NCBI GenBank assembly: GCA_947683425.1
Contig: CANTUQ010000050.1
Span: forward strand, 13,384,501-13,448,500
Direction of reading: 5' to 3'
From: Excoecaria cochinchinensis
Taxonomy: Eukaryota > Streptophyta > Magnoliopsida > Malpighiales > Euphorbiaceae
Length of the DNA: 64,000 nucleotides
The notes under the pieces were generated by a model. That model saw nothing but the letters and a program-made list of their open reading frames with translations. It did not search any database and was not told where the DNA came from. Position numbers and translations under genes: made by a program. Of the stretch, positions 48,997-61,223 are shown piece after piece. The number at the start of each line of letters is the position of its first letter. Position 1 is the stretch's first letter.

Positions 48997-51840
48997 AGAG
49001 AAAGGTACGTAGATGATGAACAACAAATTAAACAGCAAAATAAATTTATTAACACTACAGTTACTACTTCTTCATAACAGAATATAATCTTATGATTATT
49101 CAGATTTTCGGAGTATCATTGATCAGATAAACTAGCCTTGATGCCAATATTCTGGTAATGAAAAAATTTCCTTCTTGATGGTTGTTTCTTCTCTTGTAAG
49201 ACTCAATTAGTATGTGCCAAAATTCTAGTAATGAAATGCATGGCAAAAATCAAACAGAAGAAGCTTTAACTTTTCTTTTTCTTCTTCTTTAATAATTTTC
49301 CTTGAACTGAATGTTCTTACTGATTTTGTGGATTATCTTAGGAAATTAATTAAAGTGATTTGAATGCAACAAAATAATAATAATAATAATAATAATTATT
49401 ATTATTATTATTATTATTATTTTGTGACAATAAACAAAATTAGTTTGCACTGCTCAATGTTTGCAAATAAAAAGTTGATATATTTGTTGTTAATTCTTCA
49501 GCAACAGGTTCATTCACAGCCGGCCTGTGCAGAAGTTATATGGTAGAATGCTAACTGTTGGTCTGCAAGGTTATGCTCAATTGTATGTCTGCACTACTTC
49601 TTCCACTAAGTATCCTGGCATTGCATCTCTCATTAGAGCATTTGCCATAGTGATTGTATAACAACTCTGATTAATTAAAAACCAGTAAGGTTGTTTTCTG
49701 GATACAACTTTCTGCAGAGTTAGTTCTTATATGTAATCCAGATCTTGCTGCAGGCATTATTCTATCTTGTCTCGCCTAGTAGATTGGAAGAGTGTGAAGC
49801 TGGTAATTTTCTTTTCTTATTTCTCTGATAAAATCTACCATTTGTGCTACCCTTTAAGTGAATATTGACCAACTACTACTGTCAATGAAATTAAGTTATG
49901 GGAGGATGCAGAGACCTGTTAGCACCCCTTTTGTCAATGTTTTGTTCATGGTAAATTTAAAAAACAAAATGTTGATGCCTTCAACTTAACTGTTAGCATG
50001 GAGATTATTCCTCCACTTTCACACTCCAGTAAATAGGAGGTTATTTCCTTGTTTCAAGGGTGGTTACTCCACCAAGATTGTATTTAAAATTGTTTGAATT
50101 GAATAGAAGTTTATGCAGAAAATTATTCCAGTTCTTGAGTACTTTAACTCAAGAGATTGCAGGTTCTCTCTTAACGAACCAGCACCATAGGTCAACAGAC
50201 GAAATGTTCTTCCCAACATCTACCCCACGCTAAGTCTGATTCTGTTTTAAACCGTCCTATAACCAGATCCATAACAGGGGACCATAACAAGACCACTTAG
50301 ATGAGCTCATGGACTCTAGCAAAACCAATTTTTTTGCTATACAGCATAAACATTTAACAACACCCCAGTTGAAAACTGAGGAATGATTCAGACTGTTTTT
50401 TCTATCCTTGATATAATCGATTGTGTGGTAATCAGCGCTTTTTTGATGTTATAATTACTGGTTCTATCCATGACCACTTCTGTTATGAAATGGTTATTCA
50501 ACTATTAGGCTATTAACTAATGACATATTACTTGTTCATATATAAAGATGAACTAACTATTACTAACTATTACATGTGTGTATGTACCAAACATATGTTT
50601 TATTCTCATATGTACATTCCTTAATTGGTGATTTTCCTTTGTCAGTCATGTTCTGTTACGGACTTTGACAAACATGCTACTCGAGTTCTTGCACAGGTTG
50701 AGTTCTCATTCTCCAAATCAAAGAATGTTATCCTCTTTCTCATATAGACTAAAAGTGCTGTCCTGTTTCCTAGACTGTGGATACACAATACTGGCTTTCT
50801 ATTTGTGTTAATTTTGTGGGGAATGTATCAGTGCCTCTTCAGTTTGTGAGTGTGCCCTCGACGATCCAGTTTGCACAAGGGAAGCTATCCATTGGTATGA
50901 ATGTAGGTAAGGAGTCAGATCTTCACTGTTCCAGAGGGTTAGCCGTGCATTCTGAAATGCATCATTGGATTTTTCATAGAGTGGGCAGGTGGACACATAC
51001 CTGATTCAATAAATGTTTTTCATAGAACAAATTCGTATTTTCCATATTCTGAAACCTTAGTAGTTGATCATCTATAACTTCTGCAGGAACATTCTTATCT
51101 AGAGTTATGCAGTTACTAAAATCTAACCAGAGACAGAGTGCCTCATCTTGTGTTGATAATGAATTGATCCATACAACTTCAGAGAAATAAATCGCTTGCA
51201 TCTAAGTATTGTAGACGCAGTGGGAGCTCTGGCAAACATTGAAGTCTCTTTCACTCTCTTACAGTAAATAATTAGTTTGAGCATACAATTTCTGTGCATT
51301 ATCCACATCATCAACAACGACAATTTTCTTATATTTTAGCTCTTCACTGCCATTTGCGATCAAATATTTGATCATTTGATTAATTTATTCGCATTTCTAT
51401 TGAAGACGTTTTGGGCGATTACAGTCTTACCTATACAGAAAAGTCAATTATGGATCAATAGGTTCATACCATTTGCTAGTGGCTTCAATTTTTTTCTACT
51501 GACGCATCCCCTGACACCATTATTCTTTTCCCAGAACACATTAGACCAAAGCCATTGCAATATAAGAGAACAAAAGAGAGAGAGCCACAAGTACCTGATA
51601 AAGGGTATTCATCTTAATTTTGGCCATCAAAATAATGAATGTAATTATGTATGAAAAAACAGCTTCATTATAATTGAAATGTCTCTCATGTCAAGTTGCT
51701 GTTCTTATTATTATTGTAATTTTATTTTTCTTTTATTACGAAAGAGAGAAAATCAGAACAATTAATTATAACTTTAAACGTTACCGAAAAAAATTGAACT
51801 GCACTTTAAATCAAGCAATAGCCATGATACCATGGTTATA
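48997..51840. other. TNL2 3' flank with the same unrecognised spliced remnants
   Basis: Matches 25361-28140, minus a ~200-bp block present there at about 27640-27840. An ATT/AAT microsatellite lies at 49374-49422. The two-piece open segment at 50644-50697 and 50774-50908 (TDFDKHATRVLAQ; VDTQYWLSICVNF) is open in this copy, where copy A has a stop. Not recognised. Nothing else is supported. Confidence 0.4.
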
Positions 51841-51850
51841 ATTATCTCAA

Positions 51851-53225
51851 GGGAAAAGGTACTATTTTGCCCCTATGCTTCTTCGAAAGGGGCTGATATG
51901 CCCCTATCATTTTTTTTAGAGCAAAAATACCCTTAAACTTGCAAAATCCGGTCAAATATAGCCTTTCGTTAAGCGGCTGTTAAGAAAAGGGGTAACGGCG
52001 CTGACGTGGCGCCACGTAAGTCATTAGCCCTTAATAAATTTATATTCACTGACTTCCAATTCTCTCTCTTTGCTTTCTCTTTTTTCATCTTCTCTCTCTT
52101 CCATTTCTTCTTCTGTCATTTTCACGATCATTTTCTGTGTTCTAAATTCAAAAAAAAAAACCCTAAATTCAAGCATATAATCTCCCTTCGATCTGGGCAT
52201 TTCCTTGCGATCATTTGTGCATATCCTTCTTATCTTTTTTCTCTTTTTTCCTCTTTCATTTTAACAATATGTGCATTTTCATCTTTTCGAATCCCTATAA
52301 CAAATTGAAAAGGGTCATCTGTGCAAAACTTGAAGGAAAAGACATAGAAAAGGAGAAGCAAAGAAAGGTACAAGGACAATAGAGACATAACTCATATGTG
52401 TAGGGTTGAATTCAATGGTGCAAATGGGTATGAAGTAAGCGAGGGGTGGATAGACATCCAAAATTCCAAATTCGTCAATTTTATCAGTGTAATTTCATGC
52501 TGCAAAACTTTTAAAATGGAATTTATAAAATGGATTTGAACATTGTGTCCAAAAATAATCAAATATTAACATTAACCCACTAGCGGGTTAATGTATTTTT
52601 TTGCAAACGTAATCTTAACACTTTGTACAAAAATAATCAAATATTAATATTAACCCACTAGTGGGTTAATGTATTTTTTTTGCAATTATGATCATAAATC
52701 ATATATGACTTTTTGATTCCAAATCCCAAATTTGTCAATTTTATTAGTGTAATTTCATGCTGTAAAACTTTTAAAATGGAATTTGATAAAATGAATTTGA
52801 CCACTGTATTCAAAAGTAATCAAATATTAACATTAACCCAATAGCGGGTTAATGTATTTTCTTTGCCAAAGTAATCTTAACACTTTGTGCAAAAATAATC
52901 AAATATTAACATTAACCCACTAGCGGGTTAATGTATTTTTTTTGCAAAAATAATCTTAACATTTTGTGCAAAAATAATCATTTGACCAATGCTTACGTGG
53001 CGCTGACGTGTCGGCCACGTGTCACTCACCACACGCCACGTCACATTTACCCATCCCATGTGTACGCCACGTCAGCGCCGTTACCCCTCTTCTTAACAGC
53101 AGCTTAACGGAAGGCTATATTTGACCGGGTTTTGCAAGTTTAAGGGTATTTTTGCTCTAAAAAAAACAATAGGGGCATATCAGCCCCTTTCGAATAAGTA
53201 TAGGGGCAAAATAGTACCTTTTCCC
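51851..53225. mobile_element. MULE-type non-autonomous element with internal palindromes, 1.4 kb
   Basis: Starts GGGAAAAGGTACTATTTTGC and ends with its complement; the terminal inverted repeats run for about 165 bp. Flanked by the 10-bp direct repeat ATTATCTCAA at 51841-51850 and 53226-53235. The interior has a ~260-bp tandem duplication with four small palindromes. The equivalent place in copy A (after 28350) has no element. Size, TIR length and target duplication fit Mutator-like elements. No transposase. Confidence 0.85.
52457..52980. repeat. Two ~261-bp tandem units, each with two AACCC/GGGTT palindromes
   Basis: Both units contain 'GTAATTTCATGCTG' and 'CAAATATTAACATTAACCC'. The palindrome CATTAACCCACTAGCGGG plus its arm occurs near 52568, 52648, 52829 and 52905. 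Within each unit the second palindrome follows the first by about 77-80 bp. Confidence 0.85.
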
Positions 53226-53235
53226 ATTATCTCAA

Positions 53236-53589
53236 TATCTCATTACATAAGCCTTTATATTTTCAAAAATCGACATTAAAATTATATATATTTTAAATTA
53301 CTCACGTTAATTTCATTTTATACGAACTCAGCAAAGTTAAAAAACACGCTCAGTTAATCGCACGTGAAATCAACTTAATATAATTATTGAATAAATCATC
53401 TTTTTCTTTTTTTATTTCTTTAACCTCAAGTGAAATTAACAAAATGTACATTTTAATTGTCATTTCGATGTAAATTAGACCTAATATGAGTAATTCGAAC
53501 TATACAAAAATTCAATATCATCATTTAAAATTATAGGAATCAAATGTAGAAAGATTTTAAAATTCATGGACTTCAGAATGTGTTTTTCC
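53236..53589. other. AT-rich sequence, no gene seen
   Basis: Lies between the MULE target repeat and the DCD2 remnant. No ORF, repeat ends or RNA gene recognised. Confidence 0.5.
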
Positions 53590-54681
53590 TATATGGAAAA
53601 TTGGAGTTGTGTCCAAAATTTACAATTTTGATTTTTTTAACCTTCAATAACTAGTGCCACTTTATTCTTATACTCGTCATTTTGAGAATGATCCAAAATA
53701 TAATGATATAGTTTTTCAATCATGAACAAGACCAACTGGGATTTGCTACTCTAGAACATTTTTCCAATACCACGAGTCCTTGAAACAGATTCATCTACCT
53801 GCATTCTAAGCCAATTTCCCACCAATGAAGACATCTGATCAACCTTATCATACAATCCCAGGAGCCCACCAGTGTGTATGAAAAGGACCCTCCTCCCTTC
53901 CCACTTCTTTGGATTTTCTGTCATTTCTTTCATCATTCCATATGCAGCTTTCCCACTACATACATGGATTACACAACTAAAGTTAGAACTCTAGCATTTT
54001 TGGACATTAACAATGGATGAAGAAATTGAATCAAGGTGATCTTCGGATTTCATGTCAACTCATGGACATGCAGTCGTAGGGTTGAGCATGGTTTGGTTAT
54101 AACCGGACCAAACTGAAAACTGAAATTTTATAAAAATAATAAACTAAAACCGAAATGAATTTTAATACTAACTGAACTTCTCTTCTATCTCTATCCGAAA
54201 CCAATTAACAATTTGAAAATTTTTATTCGACAAAAACGATGCCATTTTAAAAATTTTGATCTTTTATTGTTATTAACATAACCGAACCGATAACTTAAAT
54301 TCACATGTTTTGCTAGTTGAAACAAAATTGATTATCTGAATAACTGAACCAACTCAGTTAGTTTGGTTCAGGTTTTAGTTAAAATCGAACCGTGTTCACA
54401 TGTATCTGCAGATATTCAGACTCGTGTATGTTTGGCATAAAAAGTACTAATGCGCAAAAGCTGCCAAACTCAGCATGAGAACAAAATTTCTGCCATTCAA
54501 TCGTGCAACTCTCTCTTATATTCGACTCTAGTGCCTAAAATTGACTTTTAATCTGAGAGTGGACATGATCAATGATTCACCATTTCTGCTGACTATATCA
54601 GAATAAAAGAGAAAGTTATGCTAACTTTCACGGATCGTGCTAATGTAGACTTTACCTGTAAACTGGATCTAGAACAACACC
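53590..54681 (-). pseudogene. DCD2-like 3'-end remnant (last exon plus a piece of exon 8)
   Basis: Copy of 28400-29495. The last exon (53751-53955, minus) is open and reads KAAYGMMKEMTENPKKWEG, then IHTGGLLGLYDK. Intron 8 carries the same MITE as the longer copy. Homology stops inside exon 8 at 54681, after the bases encoding its last ~8 residues, and all upstream exons are missing. Non-functional. Confidence 0.85.
54077..54404. mobile_element. hAT-like MITE in the DCD2 remnant (copy of 28889-29223)
   Basis: Same ends (TAGGGTTGAGCATGG...) and same position in the intron as in the longer copy, with small deletions. Confirms that insertion preceded the duplication. Confidence 0.55.
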
Positions 54682-55325
54682 TCAATCGAAGTTTCTAAGT
54701 TTTAAATGTCAAAACTGATATTTGACTACTTCTTTGCTTAAGAATAAGCCTAACATGAACTGATTCTTAAAAACTAGGATCTAAAGAGCTTTAAAAAGTC
54801 ACAACAGTTAACAGTGTAAACTCATTGATAATTCATTGAATAAACAAGTTCAATTATCATTGTGTTTTCTCACGTTTATTTTCAATTTTTTAGTTGTTTG
54901 AATGTTTCAATGATTTGGTCAATAGTAGTTGTTGATTTTTAGAAAGTTGTTAATCATGAAAATGTGTTTCATGCAGTGTCTTATTTTTCTCTTTTTGGGT
55001 TACTATTTTTGCGATATTTAAACTCATTATTGATAAGTAAAATTGAAGACATATACAGTAGATTTCATTGGTCTTTCTTGATCTTATTACTATCACATTG
55101 ATTATTTGATTATCTTAGTCTCTCTTTCTCTTTAAAACTCAAACAAATTTTAAGGGGTTGGTATTGATAAAAAGCGTAGGAGGTATTAAGTTCGATTTTT
55201 TTTTTAATAATATTTTTGTTCTAATATATATATATAAACATCAATTTTGTCCTCTTGTTTTTGTAGAGTCTAATTTCGACAATCTATTTGGTTGCTGCTT
55301 CTTCTTGCATCCCATAAATGACAAA
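54682..55325. other. Unassigned sequence between DCD2 remnant and TNL3 upstream unit
   Basis: Not found in the other two units. The part at about 54885-55010 resembles, with many differences, the reverse complement of the Copia LTR at 42746-43084 (shared TTGAATGTTTCAATG, AGTAGTTG and TTGTTAATCATG), so it may be an old solo-LTR relic. The rest shows nothing. Confidence 0.4.
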
Positions 55326-56798
55326 GATATTGTTAAGATTAATTCAAAATCAGTTTGAATGAGTTAATTTATTTTTATTGTTTTGTTGGTGGCTGGTAGT
55401 GGAAAGTTACTTAGCAGATCTAACGATATGTTTGTGTCGGTAGAAATGGGTGGAAGAGAAAAGAAGTTGGTTGCAATTCCACTGTTTGGACATAATTTAG
55501 TCAAGGGAAAGGGAAATTTGATTTGTCAATTGCCTGCAAAGTCTTTTAGTATGGTGGGAAACGGGGAACATTTGGGAGTAAACGGCAATAAAGTTACTAA
55601 AATACCCCTTGACTATTTCTCATCCGCTATTGGATTTGAGAAAAAAAAATTGAAAATTTAGTTATCATTAAAATTAGTTCAAAATTAAATTAATTTTTAA
55701 TTAATCAGTCAATAAATTCAGTTTTAATTTTTATTTTTAACATTTTTAGTTATCGATTTTTTCATTTTTTAACTACCTAACAGGTTAATATTATATTATA
55801 TTTTATTTTATATCCAGTTAACTAGTTAATATTATATTATATTTTAATATCCTAATTTTTTTATTTCTCTTTTAAACATAAATGGAATAATACTTTAAAA
55901 TATAAAATATAATTTTATTTTTATATCCTAATTTTTTTTATTACTCTCTAAAATTTATATAATATATTAAATTATTATATTTAAATTATGTCATTATCTT
56001 CAATCGAGCATAATAATCAATTAGCCTTTATATATATATAAATTTTTTATCTTATATAAAAACTATGTTTTAATATTTTTTTACTTAGAATTAAACATGC
56101 TAATTACTAACAAATATCGAATTTACTTTATAATATTAACTATTAATTTGTTGAAATAATTAATTATAGATTGTGGAGAATGATGATCGTAGAACTTGAA
56201 TTTTTTCCAGTATTATATTTGTTTTGTAATTTTTATTTGAATTATTTTAAATATTTAAAATGAAATTAAACTTTATTTAATTTTTTTTATAATTGTATGT
56301 TAAAAAATTTAGTAGCTTACTGAAAAATATTAATTAACCAAATTGCAAAAATCGAAAGTTAGTTAACCGAATTTAATTGACTAGTTAACGGTTAACCATC
56401 TACAACTATTCTTCTTCTTTTATTTTATTTTTTTGACTCAGGTAACTAATTTTTGTTGTGAAAATTCATCAGCAACCAGCATCTTCCTCATTCATGCAAA
56501 TACCATCCCAAGTAGCAATTAGATTATTTTTTTTTGGGATTCAATTCAACTTTAAAATTTGTCATTATGATTTCGTCCTAAAGATTGAATTAAAATTAAA
56601 ATTGCAGTAATTAATTTATTAAAACTTTTACTTAGCTAAACTAAGACGGCAATGACTCCATATTGCATGGCGATATTCACAGTTTTTTAATTGCTCAAGT
56701 AACACTCGCATTGAATGAACGTTGAACAAAAGTCCTTGAACTTCATTTTCAACCTCAACACATTCTGTTCCCTCATTTCCTTCAGCTGTTAAGAAACT
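55326..56798. other. Upstream region of TNL3
   Basis: Joins the duplicated unit at a point equivalent to 3464 and 37920, then skips to the TNL-proximal region (equivalent to 38930-39900). The 92-codon ORF at 55383-55661 overlaps sequence that is non-coding in the other copies and is not supported as a gene. Confidence 0.5.
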
Positions 56799-59700
56799 AT
56801 GGCTGCTGCTTCTTCTTCTTCTTCTTCTTCTATCAGCCGTGTGAAGTATGAAGTGTTCATTAGTTTTAGAGGCAAAGATGTCCGGTTTGGTTTTCTCAGC
56901 CATATCCATAAAGCTTTGGTTGAGAAAAAAATACATACTTTTGTAGATGAACAACTTGAAAGAGGAGAAGAGATCTCATCATCCCTCTTGGAAATAATTG
57001 AAAGATCTGCAATTTCAGTTGTAATTTTCTCAGAAAATTATGCAGATTCACCATGGTGTTTGGATGAGCTGGTGAAGATATTAGATTGCAAGAAAACAAT
57101 GGGACAGATAGTGATACCAGTGTTCTATCTTGTTCAACCTGATCAAGTTCAGGATCTGACTGGAAGTTTTGGGAAAGCAATTTCTGAGCATAAAAAAGAC
57201 TTCAACCACTCACTTAAGGTGGAGAATTGGTGCCATGCTTTGATGGAAACTAGCTCTCTCTCAGGCTTTGATTCCCACAATTATAAGTAAGTTAACCTTT
57301 TCTTTGATTTGTTGGGTCTCCACCAATAAAAGAAAATTAAAAATTGAAGGAGTATCATTAATATGTGCAGGTCTGAGTCTGAAGCAATTGAGGAAATCAT
57401 CAAACACATCCAAGAGAAGCTAAACCATTTGTTTAAAAATGATTGTTCTTATAATGATGGGTTAGTTGGAATCCATTCGCGTGTTGAGAATGTTAAGTTA
57501 TTACTGAGGTGCAAAGATGTGCTTGTGGTTGGAATTTGGGGGCCAGGGGGTATTGGCAAAACTACTATTGCTCAAAAGGTATTTCATCAAATTTGTCTTG
57601 AATTTGAAAGTTATTGCTTTGTGGCAAATGTTACAGAAAAATTTGAGAAATGCTCAGATGCTATTCACAATGAGCTTCTTTCTAAATTATTAGCCAAAGA
57701 TGGTTTTGATCCTGGCAGCTCTATTATGACACCATCTTACATCAGTAGAAGGCTCTCACAAATGCAACTTCTTATTGTTCTTGATGATGTGAGTGATTTT
57801 GACCAAATAAAATCCATAATGACACTTGTTCATTATGGTTCCGGCAGTAGAGTTATAGTTACAAGCAGAGATAAGCAATTGCTTGTAAATGTAGATGCTA
57901 AAATATATAAAGTTGAGGAATTAAATGAATGGGAAGCTCTTCAACTCTTTTGTTTCCATGCTTTTAGACAAAACATTCCTGACAAAGAATTTGTTGAGCT
58001 TTCAAAAAGGACGGTTGAATGTGCTGGAGGCCTTCCGCTGGCGCTTCAAGTTTTTGGTTGCAATTTGCGAAGTAAGAGTGTGGAAGATTGGAATGATGCA
58101 TTGGAAAATTTGAAAGATACACCTAATGAAAAAGTTCATAAAATATTGAGGAGGAGTTATGATGGACTATGTAAGGATGTAAAGGAAATATTTTTGGATA
58201 TTGCATGTTTCTTTAAAGGGAAAGGAAGAGATTACGTTGAAAGCATACTAGGAAAATATGGTATCGGTTGTCTTGTTGATAAGTCTCTCATATCTATATC
58301 TTCGACAAATTGTGTGGATATGCATGACTTGATACAACAAATGGCTTGGGAAATTGCATCTGAGGAACCGAAGCTAAAGAAGCGTTCGAGGCTGTGGAAA
58401 TCTAAGGAAGTAATCTGTCTGTTGACAAAGAAAATTGTAAGAATCAAACAGTTTATTGACCTTTTTATTATTTTTCTTTTTCCAGCAGCTAAAGTGTACA
58501 TTTTATGCTAATTAATTTCTCGTTTGGTTGTTGAATTTAGGGGAGTGATGCAACAAAAGGTCTATCCTTGGACATGTCCAAAATCAAAGTCACAAACTTA
58601 AGCCCCGAAGCATTTAAGAAAATGGATAATCTAAAATATCTCATTCTCTATGATCCGTCATTCAGCATGGAGATTAGAGTAAATCTACCAGAAGGCCTTG
58701 AATTTCTCTCAGAAGAGATAAGGTGTCTTTATTGGCATGGATACCCCTTGAAATCTTTGCCGAAGAGTTTTTGTGCAGAGAATCTTGTAGAACTAGCGAT
58801 GCCTAATAGTCAACTTGAAGAACTTTGGAATGGAGTTCAGGTAAAGGATATGTACTACGACATTCATAACTTAAAATTTAGGTTTCTATTATTTAAAGTT
58901 TACGATCTATATATTAACTCAGTCTTATATTTTACTTGTCGCAGAATCTCGTAAACTTGAAATACATTGATCTCCAAAAAAACACGAAGTTAGTAAAAAT
59001 ACCAGACTTGTCTAGAGCCCAGAATCTTGTGGTTTTAAACTTGGATTGGAATGAGAGTTTGGTTGAGATACCATCCACTCTTAGATACTTGACCAAGCTT
59101 GTTAAGCTGAATTTATGGCATTGTACAAGTCTTTCTCATTTGCCAAGCTGCCTTCATATGATAAATCTCAGGTCTCTTGAATTGGGGGATTGTAAAAAAC
59201 TCACCAAGATTCCAAACATTGCATGTTGTGAAAGACATCCAGGACATGCAATAGATAAAGTGCCCTCACCCATGGGATGTCAATTTCGACTTCGTATATT
59301 GCATTTGGATAGGTGCTTAAGTCTAGAGTATCTTCCAGACAGTATTTGCAGTCTGATATATCTTGTAAACTTACGTATCTCTGGCTGTTCTAATCTACGT
59401 GGACTTCCAGAAAAATTGGGGAATTTAAAATTTCTAGAGGAGATTATTGCAGGTAATTGTGGTATAAACAAACTTCCTGATAGCCTTTGCGATATGAAAA
59501 ATCTTAAAATTTTAGATGTTGGTGATTGTGTAAATCTATGTGTACTGCCACAAAACTTGGGAAATTTAGAATCTCTGAAGCATATTAGTGCAAATGGAAG
59601 TGGCATAAACAAATTGCCTGACAGCATTTGCAGTCTGAAAAACCTTGAAAGCTTAGTTGTCTCTGATTGTGTAAATCTATGTGGGCTGCCACAAAACTTG

Positions 59701-61041
59701 GGAAATTTAGAATCTTTGAGCTTAATTATGGCAAATGGAACTGGCATAAATAAATTGCCCGACAGCATTTGCATTCTGAAAAATATTGAATGCTTAGATG
59801 TGGGTGCTTGTGTAAATCTAAGTGTACTGCCACAAAACTTGGGAAATTTCGAATCTTTGCAGGCTATCATTGCACATGGATCTGGCATAAATAAACTGCC
59901 CGACAGCATTTGCACCCTGAAAAATCTTGGGGTCTTACATGTTGGTGGCTGTGTAAATCTATGTGGGCTGCCACAAAACCTGGGAAATTTAGAATCTCTG
60001 GAGGAGATTATTGCAAATGGAACTAGCATAAAAGAATTACCATTCTCCATCAATGATTTGAGGAAATTGAGAAGATTAGTTCTTAAACGATGTAAAGGTT
60101 TGAAGTTGCCCATGTGGACTGCAAATTCTTGCTTACAAGTATTTATGACGGGAAATTTTCCTAAGCTTGAAGACGTTGATCTAAGTTTCTGCGAAATTTC
60201 AGAATTTCCGAGTAGTCTTTGCTCTGTAACATCACTGAAGAGTTTAGATCTAAGTGGAAATTATTTTGAGAGTATACCCAAATACATCAAGCAACTTTCT
60301 AGGCTGCAAATACTGAAATTCAGAGATTGCGGGAGACTGAAATATATACCGGGCATTATTGAAATATTTGATCTGTGGAGCCAAATGAAAGAGGTTGACT
60401 TTGGCAACTGCATCAATTTGGATCAGAGCCAAATTAATAAAATGATGGACTATATACTGACTCGGGTATGTGTCTTGTTTCCTATAATTATTTTGTTAAT
60501 TTTATTACTGTTATCATGAAGATGTTTAATGTATAGCATTATTTTCATCTTACAGTACAGGGTAGAAAGTTTCCAGTTATGCGCCCCAGGGAGTGAATTG
60601 CCGCAAAGGTTGACTTATCAGAACAACAATGGATCTTCTTTGTCTTTCTTTGTCAAACTACTAGAGCATATGGATTCTTTTGGGTTTTATGCGTATGCAG
60701 TGTTAGATCCCCAAATGTGTGAATTTTATTATGATGTAAGTAATGTTGGATATGATGTGGATATCATAGATGAGTCAGGTCACTGCATTTATTCTGGAAA
60801 AGATGTTCAACGTTTACATGATGTTGCTGACGAGGCCTTTCGATCAACACACATGTTGCTATGGCATCGCAAATTTCACAGCAAAGACCTTATTAAGGGC
60901 AATAAGTATACCATTGTCTTCAAATTCTATGCTGCAAAGCCTAGATATTCAATCACTAAAAAGGACCGCTGCAGTTCTGATGCCATAATTAAGTGCGGTG
61001 TCCATCCACTATTTGGTTTTGACGATGGGTTGATTGATTAA
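56799..61041 (+). CDS. TNL3: TIR-NB-ARC-LRR-C-JID immune receptor, five exons, intact
   Basis: Exons 56799-57286, 57371-58436, 58541-58840, 58945-60465 and 60556-61041; 1286 residues. TIR (FISFRGKD, Glu in LLEIIERS), P-loop GPGGIGKTT, LLIVLDDV, GLPLAL, FLDIACFFKG and MHD are all present. Compared with TNL1 and TNL2, exon 2 lacks 39 bp (13 codons) between FKGKGRDYVESI and KYGIGCLVDK, in the winged-helix part of NB-ARC just before MHD; the frame is kept. Intron 1 is 84 bp rather than 133-145, because a deletion moved the acceptor to TGTGCAG. The LRR exon has the same length as TNL1. The proximal promoter is not interrupted, unlike TNL1. Confidence 0.94.
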
Positions 61042-61223
61042 AGAGAAAGGTACGTAGATGATGAACAACAAATTAAACAGCAAAATAAATTTATTAACAC
61101 CACAGTTACTATTTCTTCATATCAGAATATAATCTTATGATTATTCAGATATTCGGAGTATCATTGATTGCTTCTCTTGTGAGACTATGTGCCAATATTC
61201 CATTAGTCAACTATGGTAGGCGA

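Noticed and set aside
52006..52308. 100-codon Phe-rich ORF
   Set aside because: Lies in the T-rich interior of a MULE-type element; composition only.
55383..55661. 92-codon ORF upstream of TNL3
   Set aside because: The equivalent sequence in the other two modules is broken by stops and indels, so the frame is not conserved.
21046..61041. Integrated decoy or extra domain in the TNLs (for example WRKY, kinase, zinc finger)
   Set aside because: All five exons of each gene are explained by TIR, NB-ARC, LRR and the C-terminal jelly-roll domain; nothing extra found before the stop codons.
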